From Nonomuraea gerenzanensis (GTDB lineage Bacteria; Actinomycetota; Actinomycetes; Streptosporangiales; Streptosporangiaceae): a stretch of DNA of 64,000 nucleotides. The notes beneath the pieces are model-generated. The model searched no databases, was not told the origin of the DNA, and saw only the letters and a program-made list of their open reading frames with translations. Made by a program: the position numbers and the translations under genes. Shown here one piece after another: positions 55,869 through 63,926 of the stretch. Positions within the stretch are counted from its first letter, which is position 1. Every line of letters begins with the position of its first letter. The stretch is from positions 4,526,001 to 4,590,000 of the forward strand of contig NZ_CP084058.1 in the NCBI RefSeq assembly GCF_020215645.1, read 5' to 3'.

Positions 55869-56698
55869 GGGGCCGGGCCAACGCGGGCCTGCTGATCGGC
55901 GGCGCGCTCGTCGGGCTCGTCGTGCTCGCCGCCGTCGTCTCGTTCTTCTGGACGCCGCACGACCCCACCCTCGTGGACGCCGGCCGCAAGCTGCGCGAGC
56001 CGGGCGGCGGCTACCTGCTCGGCGCCGACAAGTTCGGCCGCGACACCTTCAGCCAGCTCATGGTCGGCGCCCGCACCACCCTCTACGTCGGCATCGTCGC
56101 GGTCGGCATCGCCGCCGTCATCGGCACCCCGCTCGGCGTGATCGCCGGGATGACGCCGCGCGGCTGGCTGTCGGAGCTGGTCATGCGGGTCAACGACCTC
56201 GTCTTCGCCTTCCCCGCGCTGCTGCTGGCCGTCATGCTCGGCGCGGTGTACGGGCCGGGCACGCTCACCGCGATGATCGCGATCGGGGTGGCCACGATCC
56301 CCGCGTTCGCCCGCGTGGCCCGCGCCGCCACGCTCCAGGTCATGGTGACCGACTACATCCTGGCCGCCAGGGCCGCCGGGCGGCGCCGGCCCGCCATCGC
56401 CGTGCGGCACGTGCTGCCCAACATCGGCTCCGTGCTCATCGTGCAGGCCTCGGTGTCGTTCGCGATCGCGATCCTGGCCGAGGCGGCGCTGTCGTTCCTC
56501 GGCTTCGGCACCCGCCCGCCGATCCCGTCGTGGGGGCGCATGCTGCAGGAGTCGCAGGAACTGCTCTTCTCCACCCCCCGCCTGGCGCTGTGGCCGGGGA
56601 TCGCGATCGCCGTGGCCGTGCTCGGCTTCAACCTCCTCGGCGACGGCCTGCGCGACTACCTCGACCCCAAGCTCAGGAGGATCCGTGCTGAAGGTTGA
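55865..56698 (+). CDS. DppC-type ABC transporter permease
   Basis: 277 aa. N-terminal helix (about 9-29), LLGADKFGRDTFSQLMVGART typical of DppC, EAA loop TDYILAARAAGRRRPAIAVR and FLGFGTRPPIPSWGRML. ATG 55865 overlaps the DppB stop by 4 nt. Confidence 0.92.
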   Translation: MRGRANAGLLIGGALVGLVVLAAVVSFFWTPHDPTLVDAGRKLREPGGGYLLGADKFGRDTFSQLMVGARTTLYVGIVAVGIAAVIGTPLGVIAGMTPRGWLSELVMRVNDLVFAFPALLLAVMLGAVYGPGTLTAMIAIGVATIPAFARVARAATLQVMVTDYILAARAAGRRRPAIAVRHVLPNIGSVLIVQASVSFAIAILAEAALSFLGFGTRPPIPSWGRMLQESQELLFSTPRLALWPGIAIAVAVLGFNLLGDGLRDYLDPKLRRIRAEG

Positions 56699-57599
56699 CG
56701 GCCTGACCGTCCGCGCGGGCACCGTCGAGCTGGTCCGCGACGTCTCCTTCGACCTCGCGCCCGGCGAGCGGGTCGGGCTGATCGGCGAGTCCGGCTCCGG
56801 CAAGTCGCTCACCGCGCTGTCGCTCATGGGCCTGCTCCCCGAGGGGGTCACCGCCTCCGGCCGGGCCAGGCTCGGCGACCGCGACCTCGTCGGCGTGCCC
56901 GAGAGCCGCATGAAGAGCCTGCGCGGCCGGGAGCTGTCCATGGTCTTCCAGGAGCCGATGACCGCGCTGAACCCGCTCATGCGGATCGGCGCCCAGGTCG
57001 CCGAGGCCATGACCCTGCACGGCCGGCCCCGCCAGGAGGCCCGCGAGCGGTCGGTCGAGCTGCTGGAGCGCGTCCGGCTGCCCGAGCCGGGCCAGATGGC
57101 GCGCGCGTACCCGCACCAGCTCTCCGGCGGCCAGCGCCAGCGCGTCATGCTCGCCATCGCCCTGGCCAACAACCCCGGGCTGCTCATCTGCGACGAGCCC
57201 ACCACCGCGCTCGACGTCACCGTCCAGAAGCAGATGCTCGACCTGATCGGCGAGGTCGCGCCCGCGCTGCTGTTCATCACCCACGACCTGGCCGTGGTCG
57301 CCTCGATGTGCGAGCGGGTCCTGGTCATGTACGGGGGCCGCGTCGTCGAGTCGGGCCCGCTGCGCGAGGTCTTCACCCGGCCCCGCCACCGCTACACGCA
57401 GGGCCTGCTCGCCGCCTCCCGGCTCACCCCGCGCGGCACCCGGCTGCCCACCATCGCCGGCAGCGTGCCACCGGCGGGCGGCTTCCCCAGCGGCTGCGTC
57501 TTCCGCAACCGCTGCCCGCACGCCACCCCCACCTGCGAGACGACTCCGGCGCTGACAGGAGACGGCCATGCCTACGCATGCTGGCACCCCGCTGATTGA
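56685..57599 (+). CDS. DppD-type ABC transporter ATP-binding protein
   Basis: 304 aa. Walker A GESGSGKSLT, Q-loop MVFQEPMTALNPLMRIG, signature LSGGQRQR, Walker B LLICDEPTTALDVT, His switch FITHDL. The C-terminal oligopeptide-transporter domain has a Cys-rich segment (GCVFRNRCPHATPTC) like the Fe-S-binding tail of DppD proteins. GTG 56685 overlaps DppC by 14 nt. Confidence 0.92.
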   Translation: MLKVDGLTVRAGTVELVRDVSFDLAPGERVGLIGESGSGKSLTALSLMGLLPEGVTASGRARLGDRDLVGVPESRMKSLRGRELSMVFQEPMTALNPLMRIGAQVAEAMTLHGRPRQEARERSVELLERVRLPEPGQMARAYPHQLSGGQRQRVMLAIALANNPGLLICDEPTTALDVTVQKQMLDLIGEVAPALLFITHDLAVVASMCERVLVMYGGRVVESGPLREVFTRPRHRYTQGLLAASRLTPRGTRLPTIAGSVPPAGGFPSGCVFRNRCPHATPTCETTPALTGDGHAYACWHPAD

Positions 57600-58368
57600 G
57601 GCCGCCGGGCTGAACCGGGTCTACCGCCGCCCGCGTACCTCGCTCACCAGGCCGGGAGCCGCCGTGCACGCCCTGCGCGACGTCTCCCTGACCGTACGGC
57701 GCGGCGAGCGCCACGGCATCGTCGGCGAGTCGGGCTCCGGCAAGTCCACCCTGCTGCGCCTGCTCTGCGCCCTCGACCAGCCCACCAGCGGCAGCATCCG
57801 GTTCGACGGCCAGGAGATCACCGGCAGGCCCGAGCGCCGGCTGCGCTTCCTGCGCGAGAACCTCCAGATCGTCTTCCAGGACCCGATGAGCTCGCTCGAC
57901 CCGCGCATGCGCGTGCGCGACCTCGTCGCCGAGCCGCTGGCCGCCCTCGGTCTGCCCGCCGGCGGCCGGGTCGCGGAGCTGCTCGACGCGGTGGGGCTGC
58001 CCGCGTCGGCCGCCGACCGGTACCCGCACCAGTTCTCCGGCGGCCAGCGGCAGCGCATCGCCATCGCCCGCGCGCTCGCCCCTCGCCCGAAGGTGCTGGT
58101 CGCCGACGAGCCCGTCAGTGCCCTGGACGTCTCCGTGCGAGGGCAGATACTCAACCTGCTGGCCGACCTCGTGGACGAGCTGGGGCTCACGCTCGTGTTC
58201 GTCTCGCACGACCTGTCCGTGGTGCGGCACGTGTGCGAGACGGTCGCGGTCATGAGCAGGGGCGAGATCGTGGAGACCGGGCCCGTGGACGACGTCTGGG
58301 CCGCGCCCGCCCACCCGTACACGCGGGCGCTGCTTTCGGCCGTACCGACTCTGGAGGGACTGCTGTGA
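57568..58368 (+). CDS. DppF-type ABC transporter ATP-binding protein
   Basis: 266 aa. Walker A GESGSGKST, IVFQDPMSSLDPRMRV, FSGGQRQRIAIARAL, VLVADEPVSALDVS, FVSHDLSVV. Slightly short: it lacks the usual C-terminal oligopeptide domain. Overlaps DppD by 32 nt. Confidence 0.92.
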   Translation: MPTHAGTPLIEAAGLNRVYRRPRTSLTRPGAAVHALRDVSLTVRRGERHGIVGESGSGKSTLLRLLCALDQPTSGSIRFDGQEITGRPERRLRFLRENLQIVFQDPMSSLDPRMRVRDLVAEPLAALGLPAGGRVAELLDAVGLPASAADRYPHQFSGGQRQRIAIARALAPRPKVLVADEPVSALDVSVRGQILNLLADLVDELGLTLVFVSHDLSVVRHVCETVAVMSRGEIVETGPVDDVWAAPAHPYTRALLSAVPTLEGLL

Positions 58369-59543
58369 TCGAAGTCGACGCCGCTGGAGTGGTGGAGTTC
58401 ACACAGGCGCTGGTGCGCGTCCCCAGCACCAACGACCCGGCGCGCGGCCGCAGCGAGCGGCCCGCCGCCGAGCTGGTCGAGGCGCGGATGCGGGAGTGGG
58501 GCTGGGACCCGGTCGTGGACGAGGCCGCGCCCGGCCGGCCGAACGTCGTCGCCGTCGTCGAGGGCGGCGGCGGGCCGGGGCCCACCCTCATGTTCGAGGG
58601 GCACACGGACGTCGTCACCGAGGGCGACCTGTCCACCTGGACCGTGGACCCGTTCGGCGGGGAGATCCGCGACGGCAGGCTGTGGGGGCGGGGCAGCGCC
58701 GACATGAAGTCCGGCCTGGCCGCCATCCTCTACGCCACCCGCGCCCTGCAGCTGGCGGGAACGTTCCCCGGCCGCATCAAGGTGTGCGCGCTGGCCGACG
58801 AGGAGGGCCTCATGCTCGGCGCCCACCACTTCGTCTCCACCGGCCTGGCCGCCGACGTGGACGGCGCCATCGTCGCCGAACCCGAGGCGGGCGAGATCTG
58901 CGCCGTGGCCAAGGGCGCGCTGCGGCTGCGCGTGGACCTGCACGGCCGGATGGCGCACGGCGCGATGCCGCAGCACGGCCGCAACCCCATCGCCGCCGCC
59001 GGCACCCTGCTCGTCGGGCTGCGCTCGCTGCAGGAGGACCTGCAGCGCCGCCACCCCGCCCACGAGCACCTCGGCGAGGTCTACGTGACGCCGACCGTGC
59101 TCCAGGCCGGCTCCGAGGAGCAGGTCAACGTGATCCCAGCCGTCGCCTCCGTCTTCGTGGACGTGCGCACCGTGCCGGGCGCCGACCACAAGGAGATCGC
59201 CGACCGGGTGGCCGCGCTGGCCTGCGCCGAGGGCGTCTCGGCGGAGGTGACGGTGCTGGTGGACCGGCCGCCGGTGGACGTGCCGCGCACGGACCCGGTG
59301 GTCGCCGCGCTGGCAGCCGCCCACCGCGCCGTCACGGGCGAGGAGCCGGTGTACGGCGGGGTGCCGGGGACGACGGACGGGACCGTCCTGACGCACTGGG
59401 GCGGGGTGCCGTCCGTGGTGTACGGGCCCGGCGGGAAGTGGATCGCGCACCAGGCGGACGAGTTCGTGGAGGTGGCGGAGATCGTGCGGTGCACGCGGGT
59501 GTTCGCCGAGGCCGCCAGGCGGTTCCTGAACGGGGAGCACTGA
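58365..59543 (+). CDS. M20-family metallopeptidase / deacylase
   Basis: 392 aa, ArgE/DapE/CPG2 superfamily. Zinc ligands: His in FEGHTDVV (about 74), Asp in GRGSADMKSG (about 106), the Glu pair in ADEEGLMLGAH (about 141), EP (about 168) and a late His. Expected to hydrolyse imported peptides or N-acyl amino acids. GTG 58365 with GGAGGG upstream; overlaps the DppF stop. Confidence 0.9.
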   Translation: MIEVDAAGVVEFTQALVRVPSTNDPARGRSERPAAELVEARMREWGWDPVVDEAAPGRPNVVAVVEGGGGPGPTLMFEGHTDVVTEGDLSTWTVDPFGGEIRDGRLWGRGSADMKSGLAAILYATRALQLAGTFPGRIKVCALADEEGLMLGAHHFVSTGLAADVDGAIVAEPEAGEICAVAKGALRLRVDLHGRMAHGAMPQHGRNPIAAAGTLLVGLRSLQEDLQRRHPAHEHLGEVYVTPTVLQAGSEEQVNVIPAVASVFVDVRTVPGADHKEIADRVAALACAEGVSAEVTVLVDRPPVDVPRTDPVVAALAAAHRAVTGEEPVYGGVPGTTDGTVLTHWGGVPSVVYGPGGKWIAHQADEFVEVAEIVRCTRVFAEAARRFLNGEH

Positions 59544-60700
59544 TGGCGCTCGTCCTGCGCGCCGGGGAGACCAACTCGCTGGTGGACGTGGCGGGGCTGC
59601 GCGTGGGGCACGCCCGGCGCGTCGGCGGCGGCTTCCGCACCGGCACCACCGTCGTCCTCGCGCCCGCCTCCGGGGCGGTGGCGGGGGTGGACGTGCGGGG
59701 GGCCGCGCCCGGCACGCGGGAGACCGAGCTGCTGGATCCGCGGAACCTGGTGGAGCGGGTGCATGCCGTGGTGTTGTCGGGCGGGAGCGCGTTCGGGCTG
59801 AGCGCCGCCTGCGGGGTGATGGGGCGGCTGGCGGACGCGGGGGTGGGGTTCCCGGTGGACGGTGGGGCGGTGCCGATCGTGCCGGCGGCGGTCATCTTCG
59901 ACCTGGGCCGTGGCGGCGCCTTCCGCGCCGTCCCGGACGCCACCCTCGGCGCCGCCGCCTACGACGCGGCCTGCGCTGTCTCCGACCACGCCACCTCCGA
60001 CCCGGCTGCCTTCGACCGGGCCGCAGCCGTCCGAACACCCCACCCCGAGAGGACCTCAGCCCCGGACGGCGAGGCGGACGCGGCAGGCGGGAAGCGGGAC
60101 GGCGCCATCACCTGCCACCGGGGCCCGGCACGAGGGTCCGTCGGCGCGGGAACCGGCGCCGTGGCGGGCGGCCTAGCGGGAGGGGCCGGCACCGCCAGCG
60201 CCGTCCTCCCCGACGGCACCACCGTGGCCGCCCTGGCCGTGGTCAACGCCATGGGCTCCGTCCTCGACCCCCACGACGCCACCCTCGCCGGCGCCAGATA
60301 CGGCCTGCCGGGCGAGTTCGACCACCTCAGCCCTCCGGCCCCGGCCGAGTCCAGCGCCTGGACCCCCACCCCCGCCCCCTCCTTCAACACCACGATCGGC
60401 GTCGTCGCCACCGACCGCACCCTCACCAAGGCCCAGTGCGGCAAGCTCGCCGCCGTCGCCCACGACGGCCTGGCCAGAGCGATCCGCCCGGCCCACACCA
60501 TGACCGACGGCGACACCATCTTCGGCTTGGCCACCTGCGCCCGCCCCGCCCCCGCCCAGGACACCTTCCAGGACGTCCTCGCCGCCGCGGCCGACGTGTT
60601 CAGCCGCGCCGTGGCCGACGCCGTCCTGACCGCCACCGGACGCGCGGACGCGCCCGCCTACCTCGACGTCTTCCCGAGCGCACTGCGGAGCCGACCATGA
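59543..60700 (+). CDS. P1-family N-terminal-nucleophile aminopeptidase (DmpA/BapA-like)
   Basis: 385 aa. P1 family: NSLVDVAGLRVGH start, VVLSGGSAFGLSAACGVM, and the self-cleavage site N282-T283 in NTTIGVVATD. T283 aligns with the Ser250 nucleophile of DmpA, so the chain should split into alpha and beta parts. Family members release D-amino acids or beta-amino acids from peptide N-termini. An Ala/Asp-rich insert lies before the cleavage site (about 150-200). Starts in TGATG. Confidence 0.88.
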   Translation: MALVLRAGETNSLVDVAGLRVGHARRVGGGFRTGTTVVLAPASGAVAGVDVRGAAPGTRETELLDPRNLVERVHAVVLSGGSAFGLSAACGVMGRLADAGVGFPVDGGAVPIVPAAVIFDLGRGGAFRAVPDATLGAAAYDAACAVSDHATSDPAAFDRAAAVRTPHPERTSAPDGEADAAGGKRDGAITCHRGPARGSVGAGTGAVAGGLAGGAGTASAVLPDGTTVAALAVVNAMGSVLDPHDATLAGARYGLPGEFDHLSPPAPAESSAWTPTPAPSFNTTIGVVATDRTLTKAQCGKLAAVAHDGLARAIRPAHTMTDGDTIFGLATCARPAPAQDTFQDVLAAAADVFSRAVADAVLTATGRADAPAYLDVFPSALRSRP

Positions 60701-62154
60701 CCTTCGAGCAGCACTGGCCCACCGGCCTGCCCACCGGCCTGCCCACCGGCCTGCCCACCGGCCTGCCCATCGGCCCCGGCTGGGTGGACACCGGCGACAC
60801 CACCGACGTGACGTTCCCCTACGACGGCTCCACGGTGGCCGCCGCTCCGCTCGGCACGGCCGCGCTCGCCGCCAGGGCCCTGGACGAGGCGCTCGCCGTA
60901 GCCCCCGCGACGGCGGCGCTGCCCTCGCACGCCCGCCGCGCCGCGCTCATGGGCGCCCACGACGCGCTGCGCGACAGGCGGGCGGAGTTCGAGCACCTGC
61001 TGGTGCTGGAGACCGGTAAGCCGCTGGTGGACTGCCGGGTCGAGGTGGCCAGGACGCTCCTCACGCTCGCCACCGCCGCCGAGGAGGTGGCCCGGCTGCA
61101 CGGCGAGACCGTCCCGCTCGACCTGCTGCCGTCAGGGGAGGGCCTGATCGGCTTCTGGACGCGGCGGCCCATCGGGGTCGTCGTCGGCATCACGGGCTTC
61201 AACTATCCCCTCCTCCTGGCCGCCCACAAGCTCGCACCGGCGGTCGCGGCCGGCTGCCCGGTGATCGTCAAGCCGGCCCCGGCGACCCCGCTGGCCACGC
61301 TCTGGCTCGCGCACCTGCTCAGGGACGCGCTGCCGCCCGCGGCCGTGCAGGTCGTCACCGGCGGCGTCGAGGTCGGCCGCACGCTGGTGGAGGACCGGCG
61401 GATCGGCGCGGTGTCGTTCACCGGCTCCGCCGCCGCGGGGCACGCCATCGCGCGGGCCGCCGCTCCCACCAAGGTGCTGCTGGAGCTGGGCTCGAACGCG
61501 GCCCTCGTGGTCGCGGCGGACGCCGACCTCGAGGCCGCCGCCGACGCGGTCGTGCGCGGCGGCTACTACGCCTCCGGCCAGGCGTGCATCTCCGTGCAGC
61601 GGGTGCTGGTCGAGGAGCAGGCGGCGGAGGCGTTCCTGCCGCTGCTGGCCGACCGGGTCAAGAACGTCACCGTCGGCGACCCCCGCCTGCCGGGGACGCG
61701 TGTCGCCCCGCTGATCGACGAGGCCGCGGCGGAGCGCGTACTGGAGTGGATCGCCGCCTCCGGGGCGGACGTGGTCGCGGGCGGGCACCGCGACGGCCGC
61801 GCCATCGCGCCGACGGTGCTGTCCGGCGTGCCGGACGGGGCCGCCGCCTGGGACGAGGAGATCTTCGGGCCTGTCGTGTGCGTACGCCGGGTGCCCGACC
61901 TGGACGCCGCCTTCACCGCGGTCAACAGGTCCAGGTACGGCCTGCACGCGGCGGTGTTCACGCGTTCGCTGGCCACGGCGTTCGCGGCGATCGACCGGAT
62001 CGAGGCGGGCGGTGTGGTGGTCAACGACGTGCCGGGGTTCAGGGCCGACAACATGCCGTACGGCGGGGTGAAGGACTCGGGGGCGGGACGCGAGGGGCCG
62101 CGGTTCGCGATCGAGGAGCTGACCGTGACCAGGATGGCGATCATCCGCCCGTAG
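60697..62154 (+). CDS. Aldehyde dehydrogenase family protein
   Basis: 485 aa. NAD(P)-dependent aldehyde dehydrogenase with catalytic C297 (SGQACISVQR) and general base E263 (LELGSN), ITGFNYP cofactor loop and FTGSAAAG. The N-terminus carries a PTGL tetrapeptide repeated four times (12-bp DNA repeat, 60715-60774). Oxidises an aldehyde, presumably arising after transamination or deamination of the liberated residue (inference). Last gene of the operon, 4-nt overlap; a strong hairpin follows. Confidence 0.9.
   Translation: MTFEQHWPTGLPTGLPTGLPTGLPIGPGWVDTGDTTDVTFPYDGSTVAAAPLGTAALAARALDEALAVAPATAALPSHARRAALMGAHDALRDRRAEFEHLLVLETGKPLVDCRVEVARTLLTLATAAEEVARLHGETVPLDLLPSGEGLIGFWTRRPIGVVVGITGFNYPLLLAAHKLAPAVAAGCPVIVKPAPATPLATLWLAHLLRDALPPAAVQVVTGGVEVGRTLVEDRRIGAVSFTGSAAAGHAIARAAAPTKVLLELGSNAALVVAADADLEAAADAVVRGGYYASGQACISVQRVLVEEQAAEAFLPLLADRVKNVTVGDPRLPGTRVAPLIDEAAAERVLEWIAASGADVVAGGHRDGRAIAPTVLSGVPDGAAAWDEEIFGPVVCVRRVPDLDAAFTAVNRSRYGLHAAVFTRSLATAFAAIDRIEAGGVVVNDVPGFRADNMPYGGVKDSGAGREGPRFAIEELTVTRMAIIRP
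60715..60774 (+). repeat. 12-bp in-frame tandem repeat in the aldehyde dehydrogenase N-terminus
   Basis: Five near-identical CTGCCCACCGGC units (exact at 60727, 60739 and 60751; variants at both ends) encode the PTGL repeat. Confidence 0.9.
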
Positions 62155-62160
62155 GGGCCG

Positions 62161-62236
62161 GTGCCCGGAGCCCGGGCCGCCCCAGGTCAAGGAGTGCTTC
62201 TGCGACCTGGTGCGGGGCGGTCCCGGGTCCGGGCAC
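62161..62236 (+). terminator. Very long stem-loop after the peptide operon
   Basis: The 28-nt arm 62161-62188 pairs almost fully with 62204-62236 (a few bulged bases), closing a 15-nt loop. It begins 7 nt after the aldehyde dehydrogenase stop. Its length is unusual for a simple terminator, but that is the likely role. Confidence 0.75.
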
Positions 62237-62242
62237 GGCTGC

Positions 62243-62261
62243 TGACCGGTCGTGCCGGTCA
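62243..62261 (-). terminator. Hairpin downstream of the DUF4142 gene
   Basis: Perfect 7-bp stem TGACCGG/CCGGTCA with a 5-nt loop, 17 nt after the stop of the minus-strand gene at 62278. Confidence 0.5.
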
Positions 62262-62277
62262 GGTCATGCGGATCGGG

Positions 62278-62877
62278 CTACATCTCGGCGCGGACCGCGC
62301 GGAGATGGTGGCGGATCACCGGGGCGCTGTCGCGCGCCAGGTCCTTCACCCAGTTGGAGTGCCCGCGCCGCAGCTCCCGCTGCCCCAGCCAGAGGGCGTG
62401 CTCGTGCGCGTCCACCTGGAGCCGCAGCCAGGCGCGGTCGAAGCGGTGACCGGACCTGGACAGCACCGCTCGGAGATCGCGGCGCTGCTCGGCGCTGGGG
62501 GAACCGGGGAGGCGGACGTCGAGCCGGTCCGCGACGCCGCGCAGGCGCGCGTCCAGCTTCCGGTGGTCGCGGATCAGCCGCCAGGCGATGCCGCGGACGT
62601 CCCGGTCACGGGACTTGCTCAGCGCCGCCTTGCCCGCGGCGATCTCGGCCAGGTGGCCGCGATGCGCCGCCCTGAGATAGGCGACGTCCTGGCGTGAGGC
62701 GTGCAACGCCACCTCGGACGCGCCGGCGGTGGCGTCGGTGCGCCAGCCCGCCTGGGCGCCTGCCTGGGTCTGGATCGGGGCGGTCGCCTGCGTCTGAGCC
62801 TGGGCGGCCGCCGGGGTCATGGTCAGCGCCAGCACGGCCGCGAGGCCCGCGGGTGCTAACTTCCGTGCTGTTCTCAT
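62278..62877 (-). CDS. Secreted DUF4142 (ferritin-like helical) protein
   Basis: 199 aa. Signal peptide about 1-26 (ends AAAQAQ), a Gln/Thr/Ala-rich linker, then four helices (about 55-199) with AHRGHLAEIAAGKAALSKS, ARRLIRDHRKLD-like and DAHEHALWLGQRELRRG segments typical of DUF4142. Function unknown; possibly envelope stress. ATG 62877 has AAAGGAGG. Lies between the peptide operon and the SDR gene, without the GntR site. Confidence 0.82.
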   Translation of the reverse strand: MRTARKLAPAGLAAVLALTMTPAAAQAQTQATAPIQTQAGAQAGWRTDATAGASEVALHASRQDVAYLRAAHRGHLAEIAAGKAALSKSRDRDVRGIAWRLIRDHRKLDARLRGVADRLDVRLPGSPSAEQRRDLRAVLSRSGHRFDRAWLRLQVDAHEHALWLGQRELRRGHSNWVKDLARDSAPVIRHHLRAVRAEM

Positions 62878-62935
62878 GAGTCCCTCCTTTCCTGGGACCC
62901 GTGCCCGCTGCCCTATTCGGTCGGAAGTATTCGCC

Positions 62936-63697
62936 TCAATTCGGCGGATCGAAACGGCCGTCCACGGCGGTCCAGCCGCCGTCCACGTAGAGCACGGAGC
63001 CGGTCACGAAGCTCGCCGCGTCGCCGGCCAGGTAGACCACCGCCCCGGCCAGCTCCTCGGCCGTCGCCCACCGGCCGAGCGCGCTCTTGGCGGCGTAGGC
63101 GGCGTACCAGCCGGGATCGTCCTTGATCTGCTTGGTCAGCGGCGTCTCCACCACGCCGGGCGCGATGGCGTTCACCCGCACCCCGTGCGGGCCGAACTCG
63201 GCGGCGGCCGTGCGCAGCAGCTGCACCAGCCCGGCCTTCGTGGCCGAGTAGACGCCCTGCCCCGGCTCGGTGACGGTGGCCCTGATGGAGGCGAAGCCGA
63301 TGATCGAGCCGCGGCCCCGCTCGACCATGCCGGCGCCGAACGCGCGTACCAGGTCGAAGGAGGCCCGCAGGTTCAGCCCCACCACGCGGTCGAACTCCTC
63401 GCCCGAGTAGTCGAGCAGCCGCTTGCGCACGTTCGTGGCCGCGGTGAAGACCAGCACGTCAGCGGGCTCCTCGGCGGCCAGCGCGCGCACCGCCCCGGCG
63501 TCCAGCACGTCGATCAGCCTGGCGTCGCCGCCGCAACCGGCCGCGGTCTCCCGCGCGGCGGGCAGGTCGCGGTCGGCGCACACCACCGACGCGCCGTGCG
63601 CGGCCAGCGCCAGCGCCGCCTCCCTGCCGATCCCGCTCCCCGCCCCGATCACCACGGCCCGCCGCCCGTCCAGGCGGAACAGCGCGTCATATCCCAT
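62936..63697 (-). CDS. Short-chain dehydrogenase/reductase (SDR)
   Basis: 253 aa. Classical SDR: GAGSGIG nucleotide loop (about 18-24), NAG replaced by TAATN, catalytic S/Y/K in GFASIRAT, YSATKAG, and APGVVETP. NAD(P)-dependent oxidation or reduction of an alcohol or ketone. ATG 63697 is preceded by a leaderless-type TAGGGT box and the same palindrome that controls the peptide operon, so it probably belongs to that regulon. Confidence 0.9.
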   Translation of the reverse strand: MGYDALFRLDGRRAVVIGAGSGIGREAALALAAHGASVVCADRDLPAARETAAGCGGDARLIDVLDAGAVRALAAEEPADVLVFTAATNVRKRLLDYSGEEFDRVVGLNLRASFDLVRAFGAGMVERGRGSIIGFASIRATVTEPGQGVYSATKAGLVQLLRTAAAEFGPHGVRVNAIAPGVVETPLTKQIKDDPGWYAAYAAKSALGRWATAEELAGAVVYLAGDAASFVTGSVLYVDGGWTAVDGRFDPPN

Positions 63698-63704
63698 ACG
63701 ACGC

Positions 63705-63729
63705 ACCCTAACCACTGGTCCGACCAGTG
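63705..63729 (-). promoter_or_regulatory. Second GntR operator with leaderless -10 box
   Basis: Perfect palindrome CACTGGTCCGACCAGTG (63713-63729), sharing both half-sites and the following GCAC with the site at 53398-53412. TAGGGT (63710-63705, minus strand) follows and ends 7 nt before ATG 63697. Confidence 0.75.
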
Positions 63730-63814
63730 CACCAGGCTGCCCACCCCACCAACGACCGCGCCTCGCCCATGGACCGTGCCACGCCCACCCGGCCCACGTC
63801 CCCGCCACAGGGTC

Positions 63815-63874
63815 GCCAGCCACGCCGCCAGTCATGCCGCCAGCCATGCCGCCAGCCATGCCGCCAGCCACGCC
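63815..63874. repeat. 12-bp tandem repeat upstream of the SDR gene
   Basis: Five units of GCCAGCCATGCC type (63815, 63827, 63839, 63851, 63863) with single changes. Located between a truncated minus-strand gene and the SDR promoter; the 229-bp gap shows no other structure. Confidence 0.85.
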
Positions 63875-63926
63875 GACAGGCCGCGCCACGACAGCGGGCC
63901 ACGCCCCCGGCGCCGACAGGGCGCGG

